From: Pseudomonadota bacterium | GTDB lineage: Bacteria > Pseudomonadota > Alphaproteobacteria > Acetobacterales > Acetobacteraceae | Direction: 5' to 3' | NCBI GenBank assembly: GCA_021847995.1 | Contig: JAJZNE010000124.1 | Coordinates: 5,935-51,606, forward strand | DNA length: 45,672 nt | Part shown: positions 15,411 through 23,997 of the stretch, one piece after another | Layout of the letters: the number at the start of each line of letters is the position of its first letter | How positions within the stretch are numbered: position 1 is the first letter of the stretch | The notes under the pieces: model-generated | What the model saw: only the letters and a program-made list of their open reading frames with translations | Database searches by the model: none | What the model was told of the DNA's origin: nothing | Program-made: the position numbers and the translations under genes

Positions 15411-16424
15411 CTAGCTGGCAACGGTGGCGAAGAAGCGGCGCCAGGCGGCGAGCACCGGGGCTGCGGCGAATTCCGTCTCGAACCTCGCCCGCCCGGCCGC
15501 TGCCAGCGCCCCGGCCCGGGCGCGGTCGGCGAGCAGGGCGGCGATGGAAGCGGCCAGCGCCGCCACGTCCTCGCGCGGCGCCAGCTTGCCGTCACGGTCG
15601 TGGCGGACCAGTTCGCGCGGCCCGTCGGCATCGAGCGCCACCAGCGGGCAGCCGGCGGACCATGCCTCGATCACCATGTTGCCGAGCGGTTCGATGCGGG
15701 ATGAGCAGACGAACAGATCGGCCGCCTTCAGCAGCGCACCCGCATCGTCGCGCCAGCCGAGGAAATGCACCCGGCCCGCCACCCCCTCGCGCGCCGCCAG
15801 CGCGGCGAGGGCCGACCGCTCCGGCCCCTCGCCGGCAATCGCCAGATGGACGCCGGGCAGCCGCGCGAGGGCACGGATGGCAAGGTCGAAGCCCTTGTCG
15901 GTATGCAGCCGCCCCAGGCCGAGCAGCAGCGGGCGCGCTGGCGGCAGGTCAGTCGCCGGGGCGGTCGCGGCGAAATCGGCGACGAAATTGGGCAGATGAT
16001 GGGTGTGCGCCTCCGGCCAGCCCTGCCTGCGCAGCCAGTCCACGATGCCGCGCGTGTTGCCCACCAGATGATCGCAGGCGCGGTAATGCCGCAGATCGTA
16101 ATAGCCGCCGAGCCGGCCGACCAGCGTCCACGGTCCGCGCGGCGTGACGCCGCTGGCGCGGTTCATCCAGCTCACCGTGACGCGCGGTGCGAACCCATGG
16201 AGGGCGGCGCGGAGCCGCGGACGGGTGATGAAGTCGAGGCGGTTGCCGAACGGCAATTGCACCGGCCGCAGCCCGCCGGCGGCGAGGCGGGCGGCGCGTG
16301 CGGGGTTGTGGCGGATCACCGGCAGCACCTCCTCCCCGGCGCCGTGCAGGGCGAGGCAGAGCCGCTCGAAGAACAGTTCGGCGCCGCCCAGCGCGGCACC
16401 GGCCATCACCTGCGCGAGACGCAT
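15411..16424 (-). CDS. glycosyltransferase family 4 (GT-B fold)
   Basis: 337 residues, start ATG 16424, overlapping the upstream GT9 stop by one base. N-terminal MAGAALGGAELFFERL is the usual acceptor-side start of GT4 enzymes. The C-terminal donor-binding domain shows LGLGRLHTDKGFDLAI, IAGEGPERSALAALA and the retaining EX7E element in EPLGNMVIEAWSAGCP. It probably adds a nucleotide-sugar-derived residue to a cell-surface glycan or LPS core on the cytoplasmic face. It pairs with the heptosyltransferase-like gene upstream. Donor and acceptor are unknown. Its 3' end faces the 21-bp inverted repeat. Confidence 0.88.
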   Translation of the reverse strand: MRLAQVMAGAALGGAELFFERLCLALHGAGEEVLPVIRHNPARAARLAAGGLRPVQLPFGNRLDFITRPRLRAALHGFAPRVTVSWMNRASGVTPRGPWTLVGRLGGYYDLRHYRACDHLVGNTRGIVDWLRRQGWPEAHTHHLPNFVADFAATAPATDLPPARPLLLGLGRLHTDKGFDLAIRALARLPGVHLAIAGEGPERSALAALAAREGVAGRVHFLGWRDDAGALLKAADLFVCSSRIEPLGNMVIEAWSAGCPLVALDADGPRELVRHDRDGKLAPREDVAALAASIAALLADRARAGALAAAGRARFETEFAAAPVLAAWRRFFATVAS

Positions 16425-17317
16425 CAGGCGGCGCGGTCGAGCGCGATCAGGCCGGAAGCGGCGTCCACGACCGTCGCGACATCGAGGTCTGCCATGCGCG
16501 CACCGCGTGCGATGGCGGTCGCGGTGCAGCGCCCGGCGGGGGCGTATTCGGCCGCCGGCGTTGGGCCGAACAGGCCGAGCGTCGGTGTCCCGGTGGCCGC
16601 GGCAAGATGCATCAGCCCCGAATCATTGCCCACGAACAGCGCCGCCCGGGCGAGACAGGCCGCCGCCTCCGGCAGGGTCAGCCGGCCGGTGAGATCGATC
16701 GCCTCCGGCAGCGCGGCGAGCAGGGGACGGGCGAGTGCCTGTTCCTGCGCCCCCGGTCCGGCGAACACGGCGATCCGCGCCCCGGCCAGCGGACCCGCCA
16801 GCAGCGCGCGGGCGAGGGCGGCGAAACGCTCGGGCGGCCAGACCTTGCCGGTCCAGTTGGCGGTCGGCCCCAGCGCCAGCACCGGCGGCCCCGGCGGCAG
16901 CAGGGCGAGCGCGCGGGCGCGATCCGCCGGCGCGGTCCACGCCACCGGCAGCGGCGGCGGATCGAGGCCGAGCACGGCGGCGAGCTGCGCCGTCTTGTGC
17001 CCGCCGCGGCGGCGCATCACCGCCCGCCGCCGTGCCGGCAGGGTGTAGGCGAGGGCGGACGCGCGGATATCGACCACCAGATCCCAGACCGTCCCGGCAC
17101 ACGCCGCCCACAGCCCGAGCCAGTGGCGCCCGTAGCGCTGCTTCTCCAGCAGAATGAGCCGCTCCAGCCGCGGCATGCGCAGGAACACCCCCTCCGCCAC
17201 CGGGCCGGTCGCGACGGTGAAGCCGGCTGCGGGGTGGGCGCGCAGGAGGTGATCGAGCAGGCCGGTGGACAGCACCGCGTCGCCGATGCGGCTCGATGTC
17301 ACGAACAGGATACGCAT
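16424..17317 (-). CDS. glycosyltransferase family 9 (ADP-heptose:LPS heptosyltransferase-like)
   Basis: About 297 residues from ATG 17317 (MRILFVTSSRIGDAVLSTG); an alternative ATG lies six codons upstream at 17335. The N-terminal pattern, the middle LGPTANWTGKVWPPERFAAL and the C-terminal FVGNDSGLMHLAAATGTP followed by LGLFGPT are the GT9 signatures. Family members transfer heptose from ADP-heptose to the LPS inner core or related acceptors. It forms a two-gene unit with the GT4 gene. It is divergent from the asparagine synthase-like gene, across only 59 bp. The exact sugar is uncertain. Confidence 0.88.
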   Translation of the reverse strand: MRILFVTSSRIGDAVLSTGLLDHLLRAHPAAGFTVATGPVAEGVFLRMPRLERLILLEKQRYGRHWLGLWAACAGTVWDLVVDIRASALAYTLPARRRAVMRRRGGHKTAQLAAVLGLDPPPLPVAWTAPADRARALALLPPGPPVLALGPTANWTGKVWPPERFAALARALLAGPLAGARIAVFAGPGAQEQALARPLLAALPEAIDLTGRLTLPEAAACLARAALFVGNDSGLMHLAAATGTPTLGLFGPTPAAEYAPAGRCTATAIARGARMADLDVATVVDAASGLIALDRAA

Positions 17318-17376
17318 GGACGGGTGCGATAGCATGGACGTGACCGGCGCGCGCCCCCGGTCTATGAGCGCGCCGC

Positions 17377-19131
17377 ATGTGCGGCATCGCCGGGATCATG
17401 ACATGCGACGGCACGGCGCCCGACCCGGCGCTGCTCGCCCGCATGGCTGACTGCCTCGGCCATCGCGGGCCGGACGGGCGCGGGACGCTGCTGCGCGATG
17501 ATGTCGGCCTCGTGCATCTGCGCCTTGCCATCGTCGATCTGGCGACCGGGGACCAGCCGCTGTTCGCGCCGGGCGGCACGGCGCTGATCGCCAACGGCGA
17601 AATCTACAACGATCCCGATCTGCGTCGCGCCATGGCCGGCACCCCGTTCCGCACCCGCTCGGACTGCGAGCCCGCGGCGTTCCTGGCCGAGCAGGACGGG
17701 GCGGGTTTCGCGGCGCGGCTGCGCGGCATGTATGCGATCGCGGTGCACGACGCGGCGCGGCGGCGGTTGCTGCTGGCGCGTGACCCGTTCGGCATCAAGC
17801 CGCTCTATTACAGCGAGGGCGGGGGTCTCTTCGCCTTCGCCTCGGAACCGCAGGCGCTGCTCGCCGCCGGGTTCGGGGTGCGCGCCGCGGTGCCGCAGCG
17901 CATGGCGGAACTGCTGCAACTGAAATTCACCACCGGCGCCGAGACCGTCTTTCCCGGCATCTTCCGGGTGCTGCCGGGCGAGACGCTGGTGGTCGAGCGC
18001 GGGGCGGTGATCGCGCGTCATCACCGTCCGGCGCTGCCGGCGGGCGGACCGCTGCCGATCGGGCGTGACGCCGCGCTGGCGGGATTGGAGCGGGTGCTGC
18101 TCGACAGCGTGGCGGCCCATCTGCGTGCCGACGTGCCGTACGGGCTGTTCCTTTCCGGCGGCATCGATTCCTCGGCGCTGCTGGCGCTGATGCGGCGTGC
18201 CACGGGCAGCCGGATCCAGGCGCTCACCGTCGGCTGGGAAGGTGGCGGGGAGGCCGATGAGAGCCTGGAGGCGGCGCGGCTGGCGCGCATCGCGGGGGCC
18301 GATTGCGAGCGGCTGACCATGACGGCGCGGGATTTCTGGACCCTGGCGCCACGCATCGTCGCCGCACTCGACGACCCGACCGCCGATGCCGCGGCGCTGC
18401 CGGGCTGGATGCTCGGTCGGGCGGCGGCGTCCGGCGGCCTCAAGGTGACGCTGTGCGGCGAGGGGGCGGACGAGCTGCTCGGCGGCTACAGCCGCTATCG
18501 CAAGCGGCGCGCGCCGTGGCGCTGGGTTGCGCGCCGGCCGCGCAGCCGCGGCGTATTCGGCGACCCGCCCGCGCTCGCCGGCTGGCGCACCGGCCTTGCG
18601 GCGGCGGAATGTGCCGCCGCCGCCGGCCGTTCGGGGATGCAGGCGGCGCAGGCCGCCGACTGCGCCGAATGGCTGCCCAACGACCTGCTGACCAAGCTCG
18701 ATCGTACGCTGATGGCGCATGGCGTGGAGGGGCGCACGCCGTTCCTCGATCCCGTCGTCGCCGATTTTGCCTTCCGCCTGCCCGATGCGCGGAAGGCGGG
18801 GCCGCGGTTCGGCAAGGTGCTGCTGCGCGCCTGGCTTGCCCACGCCTTCCCCGAAGCCGGGGCGTGGACGCGAAAGCGCGGGTTCAAGCCGCCGGTCGGC
18901 GCCTGGATGGCGGCGCGGGCGGAGCAGCTCGCACCCCTGGTCGCCGTCCATCCGGCGCTCGCCGGCACACTGGAGGAGGGTGCCATCCGGGCTGCCTTCG
19001 CCGATGCGGCACGCGTGGCACAGCCGGCATGGTCGCTGCTGTTCGCCTGTCTCTGGCATGGCTGCCATGTCCTTGGCCTGCCGAGCGACGGCGATGTGGC
19101 CGAGGTGCTGCGGGCGGCGCCGCGCGCTTGA
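17377..19131 (+). CDS. asparagine synthase-like glutamine amidotransferase
   Basis: 584 residues, ATG 17377. It begins MCGIAG with the nucleophile Cys2 exposed after Met removal, followed by GHRGPDGRG, NGEIYND and RDPFGIKPLYY of the class-II glutaminase domain (1-200). The synthetase half has the PP-loop SGGIDSS (260-266), CGEGADELLGGYSRYR and LDRTLMAHGVEGRTPFLD. It would use glutamine-derived ammonia and ATP to amidate a carboxylate. Free aspartate is possible. Beside glycosyltransferase genes, AsnB-like enzymes are often involved in amidating sugar carboxylates or other envelope components; that is inference. No disruptions are seen. Confidence 0.9.
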   Translation: MCGIAGIMTCDGTAPDPALLARMADCLGHRGPDGRGTLLRDDVGLVHLRLAIVDLATGDQPLFAPGGTALIANGEIYNDPDLRRAMAGTPFRTRSDCEPAAFLAEQDGAGFAARLRGMYAIAVHDAARRRLLLARDPFGIKPLYYSEGGGLFAFASEPQALLAAGFGVRAAVPQRMAELLQLKFTTGAETVFPGIFRVLPGETLVVERGAVIARHHRPALPAGGPLPIGRDAALAGLERVLLDSVAAHLRADVPYGLFLSGGIDSSALLALMRRATGSRIQALTVGWEGGGEADESLEAARLARIAGADCERLTMTARDFWTLAPRIVAALDDPTADAAALPGWMLGRAAASGGLKVTLCGEGADELLGGYSRYRKRRAPWRWVARRPRSRGVFGDPPALAGWRTGLAAAECAAAAGRSGMQAAQAADCAEWLPNDLLTKLDRTLMAHGVEGRTPFLDPVVADFAFRLPDARKAGPRFGKVLLRAWLAHAFPEAGAWTRKRGFKPPVGAWMAARAEQLAPLVAVHPALAGTLEEGAIRAAFADAARVAQPAWSLLFACLWHGCHVLGLPSDGDVAEVLRAAPRA

Positions 19132-19206
19132 AAGCCCTGCGCGGTACGCGCACAACCGCTGGCCGGCGCGCGCGTCAGCCGGGGCAAACCACAGGAGGAT
19201 CACGCC

Positions 19207-19419
19207 ATGCCGATGCCGCGCAAGCCGCAGGACCCGATCGGGGTCGCCCGTCTGATGATCCGTCGCCACGGTCTGCGCGCGGGGGCCATCGCCGCGGCGC
19301 GGGCGAGCGAGGCGCGGCTCGGCGGCGCCCCGGCCGAATTCGACCGCTGGCGGTCGGTGCAGGCGGCAATCAGCGAATTGCGGCAGACGCCGCCCCACGC
19401 GGCGGCGGCTTCACGTTGA
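19207..19419 (+). CDS. small conserved-looking protein of unknown function
   Basis: 70 residues, ATG 19207, behind an excellent AGGAGG ribosome-binding site (CACAGGAGGATCACGCC), which is the main reason to accept it. The sequence is basic and helical: VARLMIRRHGLRAGAIAAARASE, then a tail with FDRWRSVQAAISELRQ. The codon usage is similar to its neighbours. It follows the asparagine synthase-like gene by 75 bp. No known domain is recognised, and no signal peptide or membrane segment is visible. Confidence 0.6.
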   Translation: MPMPRKPQDPIGVARLMIRRHGLRAGAIAAARASEARLGGAPAEFDRWRSVQAAISELRQTPPHAAAASR

Positions 19420-19428
19420 GGCGGGGCA

Positions 19429-19463
19429 CTGAGGCGGGCCGGCTCCGGGCAGGTCCGCCTCAG
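19429..19463. terminator. bidirectional hairpin between convergent genes
   Basis: CTGAGGCGG (19429-19437) and CCGCCTCAG (19455-19463) form a perfect 9-bp stem with a 17-base loop. The right arm overlaps the stop codon of the minus-strand barrel-protein gene. The 40-bp gap between convergent genes makes a shared terminator plausible, though there is no T-run. Confidence 0.45.
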
Positions 19464-20029
19464 AAATGCAGGCCGACGCGCACGCCGAGTTCATTGAGGC
19501 TCTCCCCCTCGCGCGTCAGCGGCCCGCCGGTGACGTGATCAAACAGGACGTAAAGGCCGAACCGCGGCGTCACCTGGTAGCCGAGTTCGGCGCCGAGCCG
19601 CAGCTGCGGCCCCTGGTCGAGCCCGCGCGGCGTGCCGGGGCCGCCGAGCAGGTCGGGACCGATGGAGAAGCCGAAGCTCAGCCCGTCGTCCTGGTGCAGC
19701 AGGCCGGTGGCGAGCGGCACCGTCCAGGTAAGGCCGGCATAGGCCTGGTTGGTGGCACCGGCGGTGTTGGCGACACCCCCGACATCGACGCGGGGCGACG
19801 CGGCCCAGCGCAGCCAGCCGGGCAGGTTGGCGGTCCAATTGGCGAGCGGCGTGGTCAGCAGCAGTTCCGCGTTCACGTCGGCGCCGGGCAGCCGCGAGTC
19901 GGGGGGGCCGAGATCGGGCCACAGCACGCCGAGCCGCACTTCCGCCGGCGAATCGGCAGCGGCCGGCGCCGCCCCGAGGGCGAGCGCCAGCAGGGCGAGC
20001 ATCCCCGGCAGGCAGCGGTGGCAGAGCAT
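19460..20029 (-). CDS. PagL-like outer-membrane beta-barrel (acyloxyacyl hydrolase family)
   Basis: 189 residues from ATG 20029. This start gives a clear Sec signal peptide (GMLALLALALGAAPAAA) with cleavage after Ala-Asp near residue 26. The open frame extends further upstream without a signal-like N-terminus. The mature protein has alternating beta strands and ends LRLGAELGYQVTPRFGLYV, LFDHVTGG and a terminal Phe after GVRVGLH, typical of small outer-membrane barrels. The DHVTGG segment resembles the PagL active-site His-x-Ser-Asn but carries Thr where the catalytic Ser is expected. A Glu follows 11-13 residues later. It may deacylate lipid A or be an inactive relative. It is divergent from the hpn operon. 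Confidence 0.5.
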   Translation of the reverse strand: MLCHRCLPGMLALLALALGAAPAAADSPAEVRLGVLWPDLGPPDSRLPGADVNAELLLTTPLANWTANLPGWLRWAASPRVDVGGVANTAGATNQAYAGLTWTVPLATGLLHQDDGLSFGFSIGPDLLGGPGTPRGLDQGPQLRLGAELGYQVTPRFGLYVLFDHVTGGPLTREGESLNELGVRVGLHF

Positions 20030-20232
20030 CCGCCTCAACGGAATTGTTCCGCCTGATTTTTGCCAGTGCCAAGCGCGTGATGGCATGCGATCAGCGTCGT
20101 CCCTGCGGCACGCCGGCAACAGGCGGCGTGCCGTTCCATTGCTTCGGCGATCCGGCCTGCGGCATTGCACCGGCGGTGGTTGCGCCGGCGATCGTCACGC
20201 CGTTGCCTGTCGCGCGCCAGTGAAGGTTACGC
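20030..20232. promoter_or_regulatory. divergent control region upstream of the hydrolase-hpn operon
   Basis: 203 bp between the barrel-protein gene and the alpha/beta hydrolase. The promoter of the long hopanoid operon should lie here. A Pro/Gly-rich open frame on the minus strand (20091-20234) is present but has no RBS or recognisable protein features. A GAAGG sequence sits correctly before ATG 20233. No convincing -35/-10 pair was found. Confidence 0.35.
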
Positions 20233-21063
20233 ATGCCGATCCTGCCCGCACCCCTCGACCTGCTGAATGCCGCCGTTCCGCTGCGTGGGATCGAGGTCAT
20301 TCACGGGGTCACGTATGGCGCGCATCCGCGCCAGGTCATGGACATCTATCGGCCCGCCGGGGGCAGCGCCAGTCTGCCGGTGCTGGCATGGTTCTATGGC
20401 GGCGCCTGGCAGAGTGGACGCCGGCAGGATTACCGCTTCGTTGCCGCGACCCTCGCGCGGCGCGGCTTTCTGGTCGCGGTGCCCGACTACCGTCTGCATC
20501 CGGAAGCGGGCTACCCCGCCTTCCTGCACGACGCCGCCGGGGCGGTGGCGATGCTGCGGCGGCGTGCCGCGGCGTGGGGCGGGGATGCCGGGCATGTCGT
20601 CCTGGCCGGACATTCCGCCGGCGCCTACATCGCCGCCATGCTGGCGCTGGACCGGCGCTGGCTCGGTGCGCGGGACGGCATCGCGGGGGCGGTCGGGCTG
20701 GCGGGACCGTATGAATTCCTGCCGATCCAGGGCGCCGATATCCGCGCCGTGTTCGCCGCCGCCCCCGACCTGCGCGAGACGCAACCGATCAGCCATGCCG
20801 ACGGGACCGGCCCGAAACTGCTGCTGCTGCACGGCATGCGTGACCGCACCTGCTATCCGCGCAACAGCCTCGCCCTTGCCGCGCGCGTCCGGGCGGCGGG
20901 GGGCGATGCGCGGGCAGGGCTTTATCCGCGCATCGGGCATGTCGGCATCCTGCTCGGCCTCGTGCCGTGGCTGGCGCGCTGCCCGGTGCTGGCGGATCTG
21001 GAGGGGTTCGCACGCGGTTCTTTGGCGCCGGCGGAAGGGCGGGCTATAGAGCCTGCGGCATGA
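20233..21063 (+). CDS. alpha/beta hydrolase (carboxylesterase type), coupled to hpnA
   Basis: 276 residues, ATG 20233. It has the esterase/lipase architecture. The oxyanion element WFYGGAW is at 53-59. The nucleophile elbow GHSAG holds Ser128, Asp204 lies in HGMRDRTCYP, and His246 in RIGHVGIL, so the triad is complete. The lid region and VPDYRLHPEAGYPA are typical of kynurenine-formamidase/carboxylesterase-like proteins. No signal peptide is evident, so it is probably cytoplasmic. Its stop overlaps the hpnA start (ATGA), placing it at the head of the hopanoid operon. The substrate is unknown; a role on a hopanoid or isoprenoid ester is a guess from position. Confidence 0.85.
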   Translation: MPILPAPLDLLNAAVPLRGIEVIHGVTYGAHPRQVMDIYRPAGGSASLPVLAWFYGGAWQSGRRQDYRFVAATLARRGFLVAVPDYRLHPEAGYPAFLHDAAGAVAMLRRRAAAWGGDAGHVVLAGHSAGAYIAAMLALDRRWLGARDGIAGAVGLAGPYEFLPIQGADIRAVFAAAPDLRETQPISHADGTGPKLLLLHGMRDRTCYPRNSLALAARVRAAGGDARAGLYPRIGHVGILLGLVPWLARCPVLADLEGFARGSLAPAEGRAIEPAA

Positions 21064-22061
21064 ACGACGCGACGACCCTGTTGACCGGCGGCACCGGCTT
21101 CGTCGGTGCGGCGGTGGCGCGCACGCTGCTGGCGCGCGGGCATCATCTGCGCGCGCTGGTGCGCCGCGGCAGCGACCGGCGCAACCTCGCCGGCCTGCCG
21201 GTGGAGATGATCGAGGGCGATCTCACCGATCCGGCGACGCTGCCCGCCGCGGTCGCCGGCTGCCGCTACGTCGTGCATGTCGCGGCCGATTACCGCCTCT
21301 GGGTTCCCGACCCCGAGGCCATGCTGCGTGCCAATGTCGTCGGCACCGAGGCGCTGATGCGTGCGGCACGGGCGGCGGGCGTCGCGCGCATCGTGTATTG
21401 CAGCAGCGTCGCGGCCCTCGGCCTGACCGCGGACGGCACGCCGGCCGATGAGACGACCCCCGTCGATGAATCGCACATCGTCGGCATCTACAAGCTGTCC
21501 AAATACCGGGCGGAGCAGGCGGTGCTGCGCCTGGTGCGCGATGAAGCGCTGCCGGCGGTGATCGTCAATCCCGCCGCGCCGATCGGCCCACGGGATATCA
21601 AACCGACGCCGACCGGCCGCATGATCGCCGACGCCGCCGCGGGCCGCATGCCCGCCTATGTCGATACCGGCCTCTGTGTCGTGCATGTCGATGACGTGGC
21701 CGAAGGCCATGCGCTGGCGCTGGAGCGCGGGGAGATCGGCGCGCGCTACATCCTGGGTGGCGAGAATCTGCTGCTGCGCGACCTGCTGGCGATGGTGGCG
21801 GCGGAAGCGGGACGTCGGCCGCCGCGGGTGCGGCTTGCGCGCGAAATGCTGTGGCCGCTGGCGCTGGGGTGCGAGGCGGCGGCACGGCTCGGCCTCGGCG
21901 CGCCGCTGGTGACGCGCGACCATCTGCGCATGGCGCGCAAGAAGATGTTCTTCTCCTCGGCGAGGGCGATGCGCGAGCTCGGTTTCACGCCGCGCCCGGT
22001 GCGGGAGGCGGTGCGCGATGCCGTGGCCTGGTTCGCCGCGGCGCGGCGGGCGGCGCCGTGA
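21060..22061 (+). CDS. hpnA: hopanoid-associated sugar epimerase
   Basis: 333 residues, an extended SDR. ATG 21060 overlaps the hydrolase stop. It has the Rossmann motif LLTGGTGFVG (7-16), Ser115-Ser116 in YCSSVAALG, catalytic Tyr144 and Lys148 (YKLSK), and the HpnA-specific VNPAAPIGPRDIKPTPTGRM and ARKKMFFSSARAMRELGF. HpnA proteins are consistently found at the start of hopanoid operons. They are thought to act on the sugar moiety of a hopanoid head group, but the reaction is not well established. It is followed by hpnB through a GTGA overlap. Confidence 0.95.
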   Translation: MNDATTLLTGGTGFVGAAVARTLLARGHHLRALVRRGSDRRNLAGLPVEMIEGDLTDPATLPAAVAGCRYVVHVAADYRLWVPDPEAMLRANVVGTEALMRAARAAGVARIVYCSSVAALGLTADGTPADETTPVDESHIVGIYKLSKYRAEQAVLRLVRDEALPAVIVNPAAPIGPRDIKPTPTGRMIADAAAGRMPAYVDTGLCVVHVDDVAEGHALALERGEIGARYILGGENLLLRDLLAMVAAEAGRRPPRVRLAREMLWPLALGCEAAARLGLGAPLVTRDHLRMARKKMFFSSARAMRELGFTPRPVREAVRDAVAWFAAARRAAP

Positions 22062-23161
22062 CCTGGCTCGCGCTGCTGGCGCTGCTCGCGTGGCTCTATC
22101 TCGGCGTCGCGCATGGCCGGTTCTGGCAGGGCGGCCCGACGCTCGCGCCGGCGGCGCCGGCCAGCGCACCCGCGGTCGCCGTGGTGGTGCCGGCGCGCGA
22201 TGAGGCGGCGACGATCACCGCCAGCATCGTCTCGCTGCTGGCGCAGAGTTATGCCGGGCCATATCGCGTGATCCTGGTCGATGACGGCAGCGAGGACGGG
22301 ACCGGCGCGATCGCGCGTGAATGCGACGACGGACGGCTGACCGTGATCGCGGGAAGCGCCCGCCCGCCGGGCTGGGCGGGCAAATTATGGGCGGTGGCGC
22401 AGGGCGTGGCGGCGGCGGAAGCGGCGGAATGGCTGCTGCTGACCGATGCCGACATCGTGCACGACCCGCGCCATGTCGCGACATTGCTGGCCCAGGCGGA
22501 ACGCAGCGGGGCGGCGCTGGTCAGCGAGATGGTGGCGCTCAACTGCGAAAGTGCCGCGGAACGCGCGCTGGTGCCGGCGTTCGTCTATTTCTTCCAGTTT
22601 CTGTATCCGTTTGCGCGGGTCAACGATCCGCGCAGCCGCACCGCGGCGGCGGCCGGCGGGACGATGCTGATACGGCGCGAGGCCCTGGAGCGCGCCGGCG
22701 GCATCGCTGCGATCAGCGGCGCGCTGATCGATGACGTGGCGCTGGCCGCAGGGATCAAGCCGCTCGCGCCCATCTGGCTCGGCCACAGCCGGCTGGCGCG
22801 CTCGATCCGCCGCTATCCGCAGGCGCGCGATATCTGGCGGATGATCGCACGCTCGGCCTATGTGCAGTTGCGCCATTCGCTGCTGCTGCTGCTGGGCACG
22901 CTGCTCGGTCTCGCGCTGCTGTTCGTGGTCCCGCCGGCAGCGGCGGCGGCGGGGCATGTCAGCGGGCTGGCGGCGTGGGCGGTGATGGCGACGACCTTCC
23001 TGCCGACGCTGCGGCGCTTCGGCCTGTCGGGGCTGCGCGCGCCGCTGCTGCCGCTTGCGGCGCTGTTCTACATGGCGGCAACGCTCGGCTCCGCCATCGA
23101 CCATCATCGCGGGCGCGGCGTCACCTGGAAGCGGCGCGCCTACACGGAGCGGCAGGCGTGA
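22058..23161 (+). CDS. hpnB: hopene-associated glycosyltransferase
   Basis: 367 residues from GTG 22058, overlapping the hpnA stop. An N-terminal membrane helix is followed by a GT2 domain: VVVPARDEAATI, ILVDDGSEDGT and LLLTDADIVHDPRHV carry the nucleotide-sugar and metal-binding Asp residues. RSRTAAAAGGTMLIRREALE is characteristic of HpnB. Two to three C-terminal membrane segments (LLLLLGTLLGLALLFVV and after) anchor it to the inner membrane. It probably glycosylates a hopanoid or hopanoid-linked lipid. It sits in its usual place between hpnA and hpnC. Confidence 0.94.
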   Translation: MTWLALLALLAWLYLGVAHGRFWQGGPTLAPAAPASAPAVAVVVPARDEAATITASIVSLLAQSYAGPYRVILVDDGSEDGTGAIARECDDGRLTVIAGSARPPGWAGKLWAVAQGVAAAEAAEWLLLTDADIVHDPRHVATLLAQAERSGAALVSEMVALNCESAAERALVPAFVYFFQFLYPFARVNDPRSRTAAAAGGTMLIRREALERAGGIAAISGALIDDVALAAGIKPLAPIWLGHSRLARSIRRYPQARDIWRMIARSAYVQLRHSLLLLLGTLLGLALLFVVPPAAAAAGHVSGLAAWAVMATTFLPTLRRFGLSGLRAPLLPLAALFYMAATLGSAIDHHRGRGVTWKRRAYTERQA

Positions 23162-23997
23162 GCGCGGCGGCGGAGTCGGTCGAAGCCTGGTCGGGGAAGG
23201 ACCGCGGCGACGAGAATTTTCCGGTCGGGTCCGCCCTCATCGCGCGGCCGCTGCGCCGGCACGTCCATGCATTCTATGCCTTTGCCCGCAATGCCGACGA
23301 CATCGCCGACAGCGCGGCGCTGCCGGCGGCGGAGAAGATCGCGCGGCTGGGCACGATGGAGGAGGTGCTGCTGGGACGCCGCGAGACGGGCAGCCCGAGC
23401 GCGGCGCAGCTGCGCGCGAGCCTCGCCGAGACCGGGGTGACGGCGCAGCATTCGTGCGACCTGCTGGCCGCGTTCCGGCGCGATGCGACGCAGCTGCGCT
23501 ATGCAGACTGGAACGATCTGCTGGACTACTGCCGCTATTCGGCGATGCCGGTGGGACGCCACGTGCTCGACCTGCACGGCGAATCCCGCGCAACATGGCC
23601 GGCATCCGATGCGCTGTGCGCGGCCCTTCAGGTGGAGAACCATGTGCAGGACTGCGCGCGCGACCTGGCGGCACTCGATCGCTGCTACCTGCCGGCGGAT
23701 CTGCTGGGGCGGCATGGCGCCGACATTGCCGATGTGCGGGAAGGCGCGGTGTCGCCGGGGCTGCGGCGCGTGCTCGATGCGCTGCTCGATCGCTGCGATG
23801 CGCTGAACGACACCGCGCGCGCACTGCCGCGCGGCGTGCGCGGCCGGCGCCTTCGGCTGGAAACGGCGGTGATCGTCGGCCTGTCGCGGCGGCTGGCGCG
23901 GCGGCTGCGGCGCGGCGATCCGCTGGCGGCGCGCGTGCGGCTGCGCAAATCCGATGCGCTGGCGGCCCTGCTCGGCGCGCTCAGCGTGCTGCCATGA
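23158..23997 (+). CDS. hpnC: hydroxysqualene synthase (HpnC)
   Basis: 279 residues, start GTG 23158 overlapping the hpnB stop. It is of the squalene/phytoene synthase fold, with the HpnC-type N-terminus DENFPVGS and the first Asp-rich motif NADDIAD near 46-51. The second motif region is QVENHVQDCARDLAALDRCY, where HpnC carries NHxQDxxxD. HpnC converts presqualene diphosphate made by HpnD into (12R)-hydroxysqualene, which HpnE reduces to squalene. Its stop overlaps hpnD (ATGA), so the two are probably made in step. Confidence 0.95.
   Translation: MSAAAESVEAWSGKDRGDENFPVGSALIARPLRRHVHAFYAFARNADDIADSAALPAAEKIARLGTMEEVLLGRRETGSPSAAQLRASLAETGVTAQHSCDLLAAFRRDATQLRYADWNDLLDYCRYSAMPVGRHVLDLHGESRATWPASDALCAALQVENHVQDCARDLAALDRCYLPADLLGRHGADIADVREGAVSPGLRRVLDALLDRCDALNDTARALPRGVRGRRLRLETAVIVGLSRRLARRLRRGDPLAARVRLRKSDALAALLGALSVLP

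Noticed and set aside
20091-20234. 47-residue Pro/Gly-rich open frame on the minus strand whose ATG overlaps the hydrolase start
   Set aside because: No ribosome-binding site or recognisable motif. The overlapping ATGs arise from a CATG palindrome.
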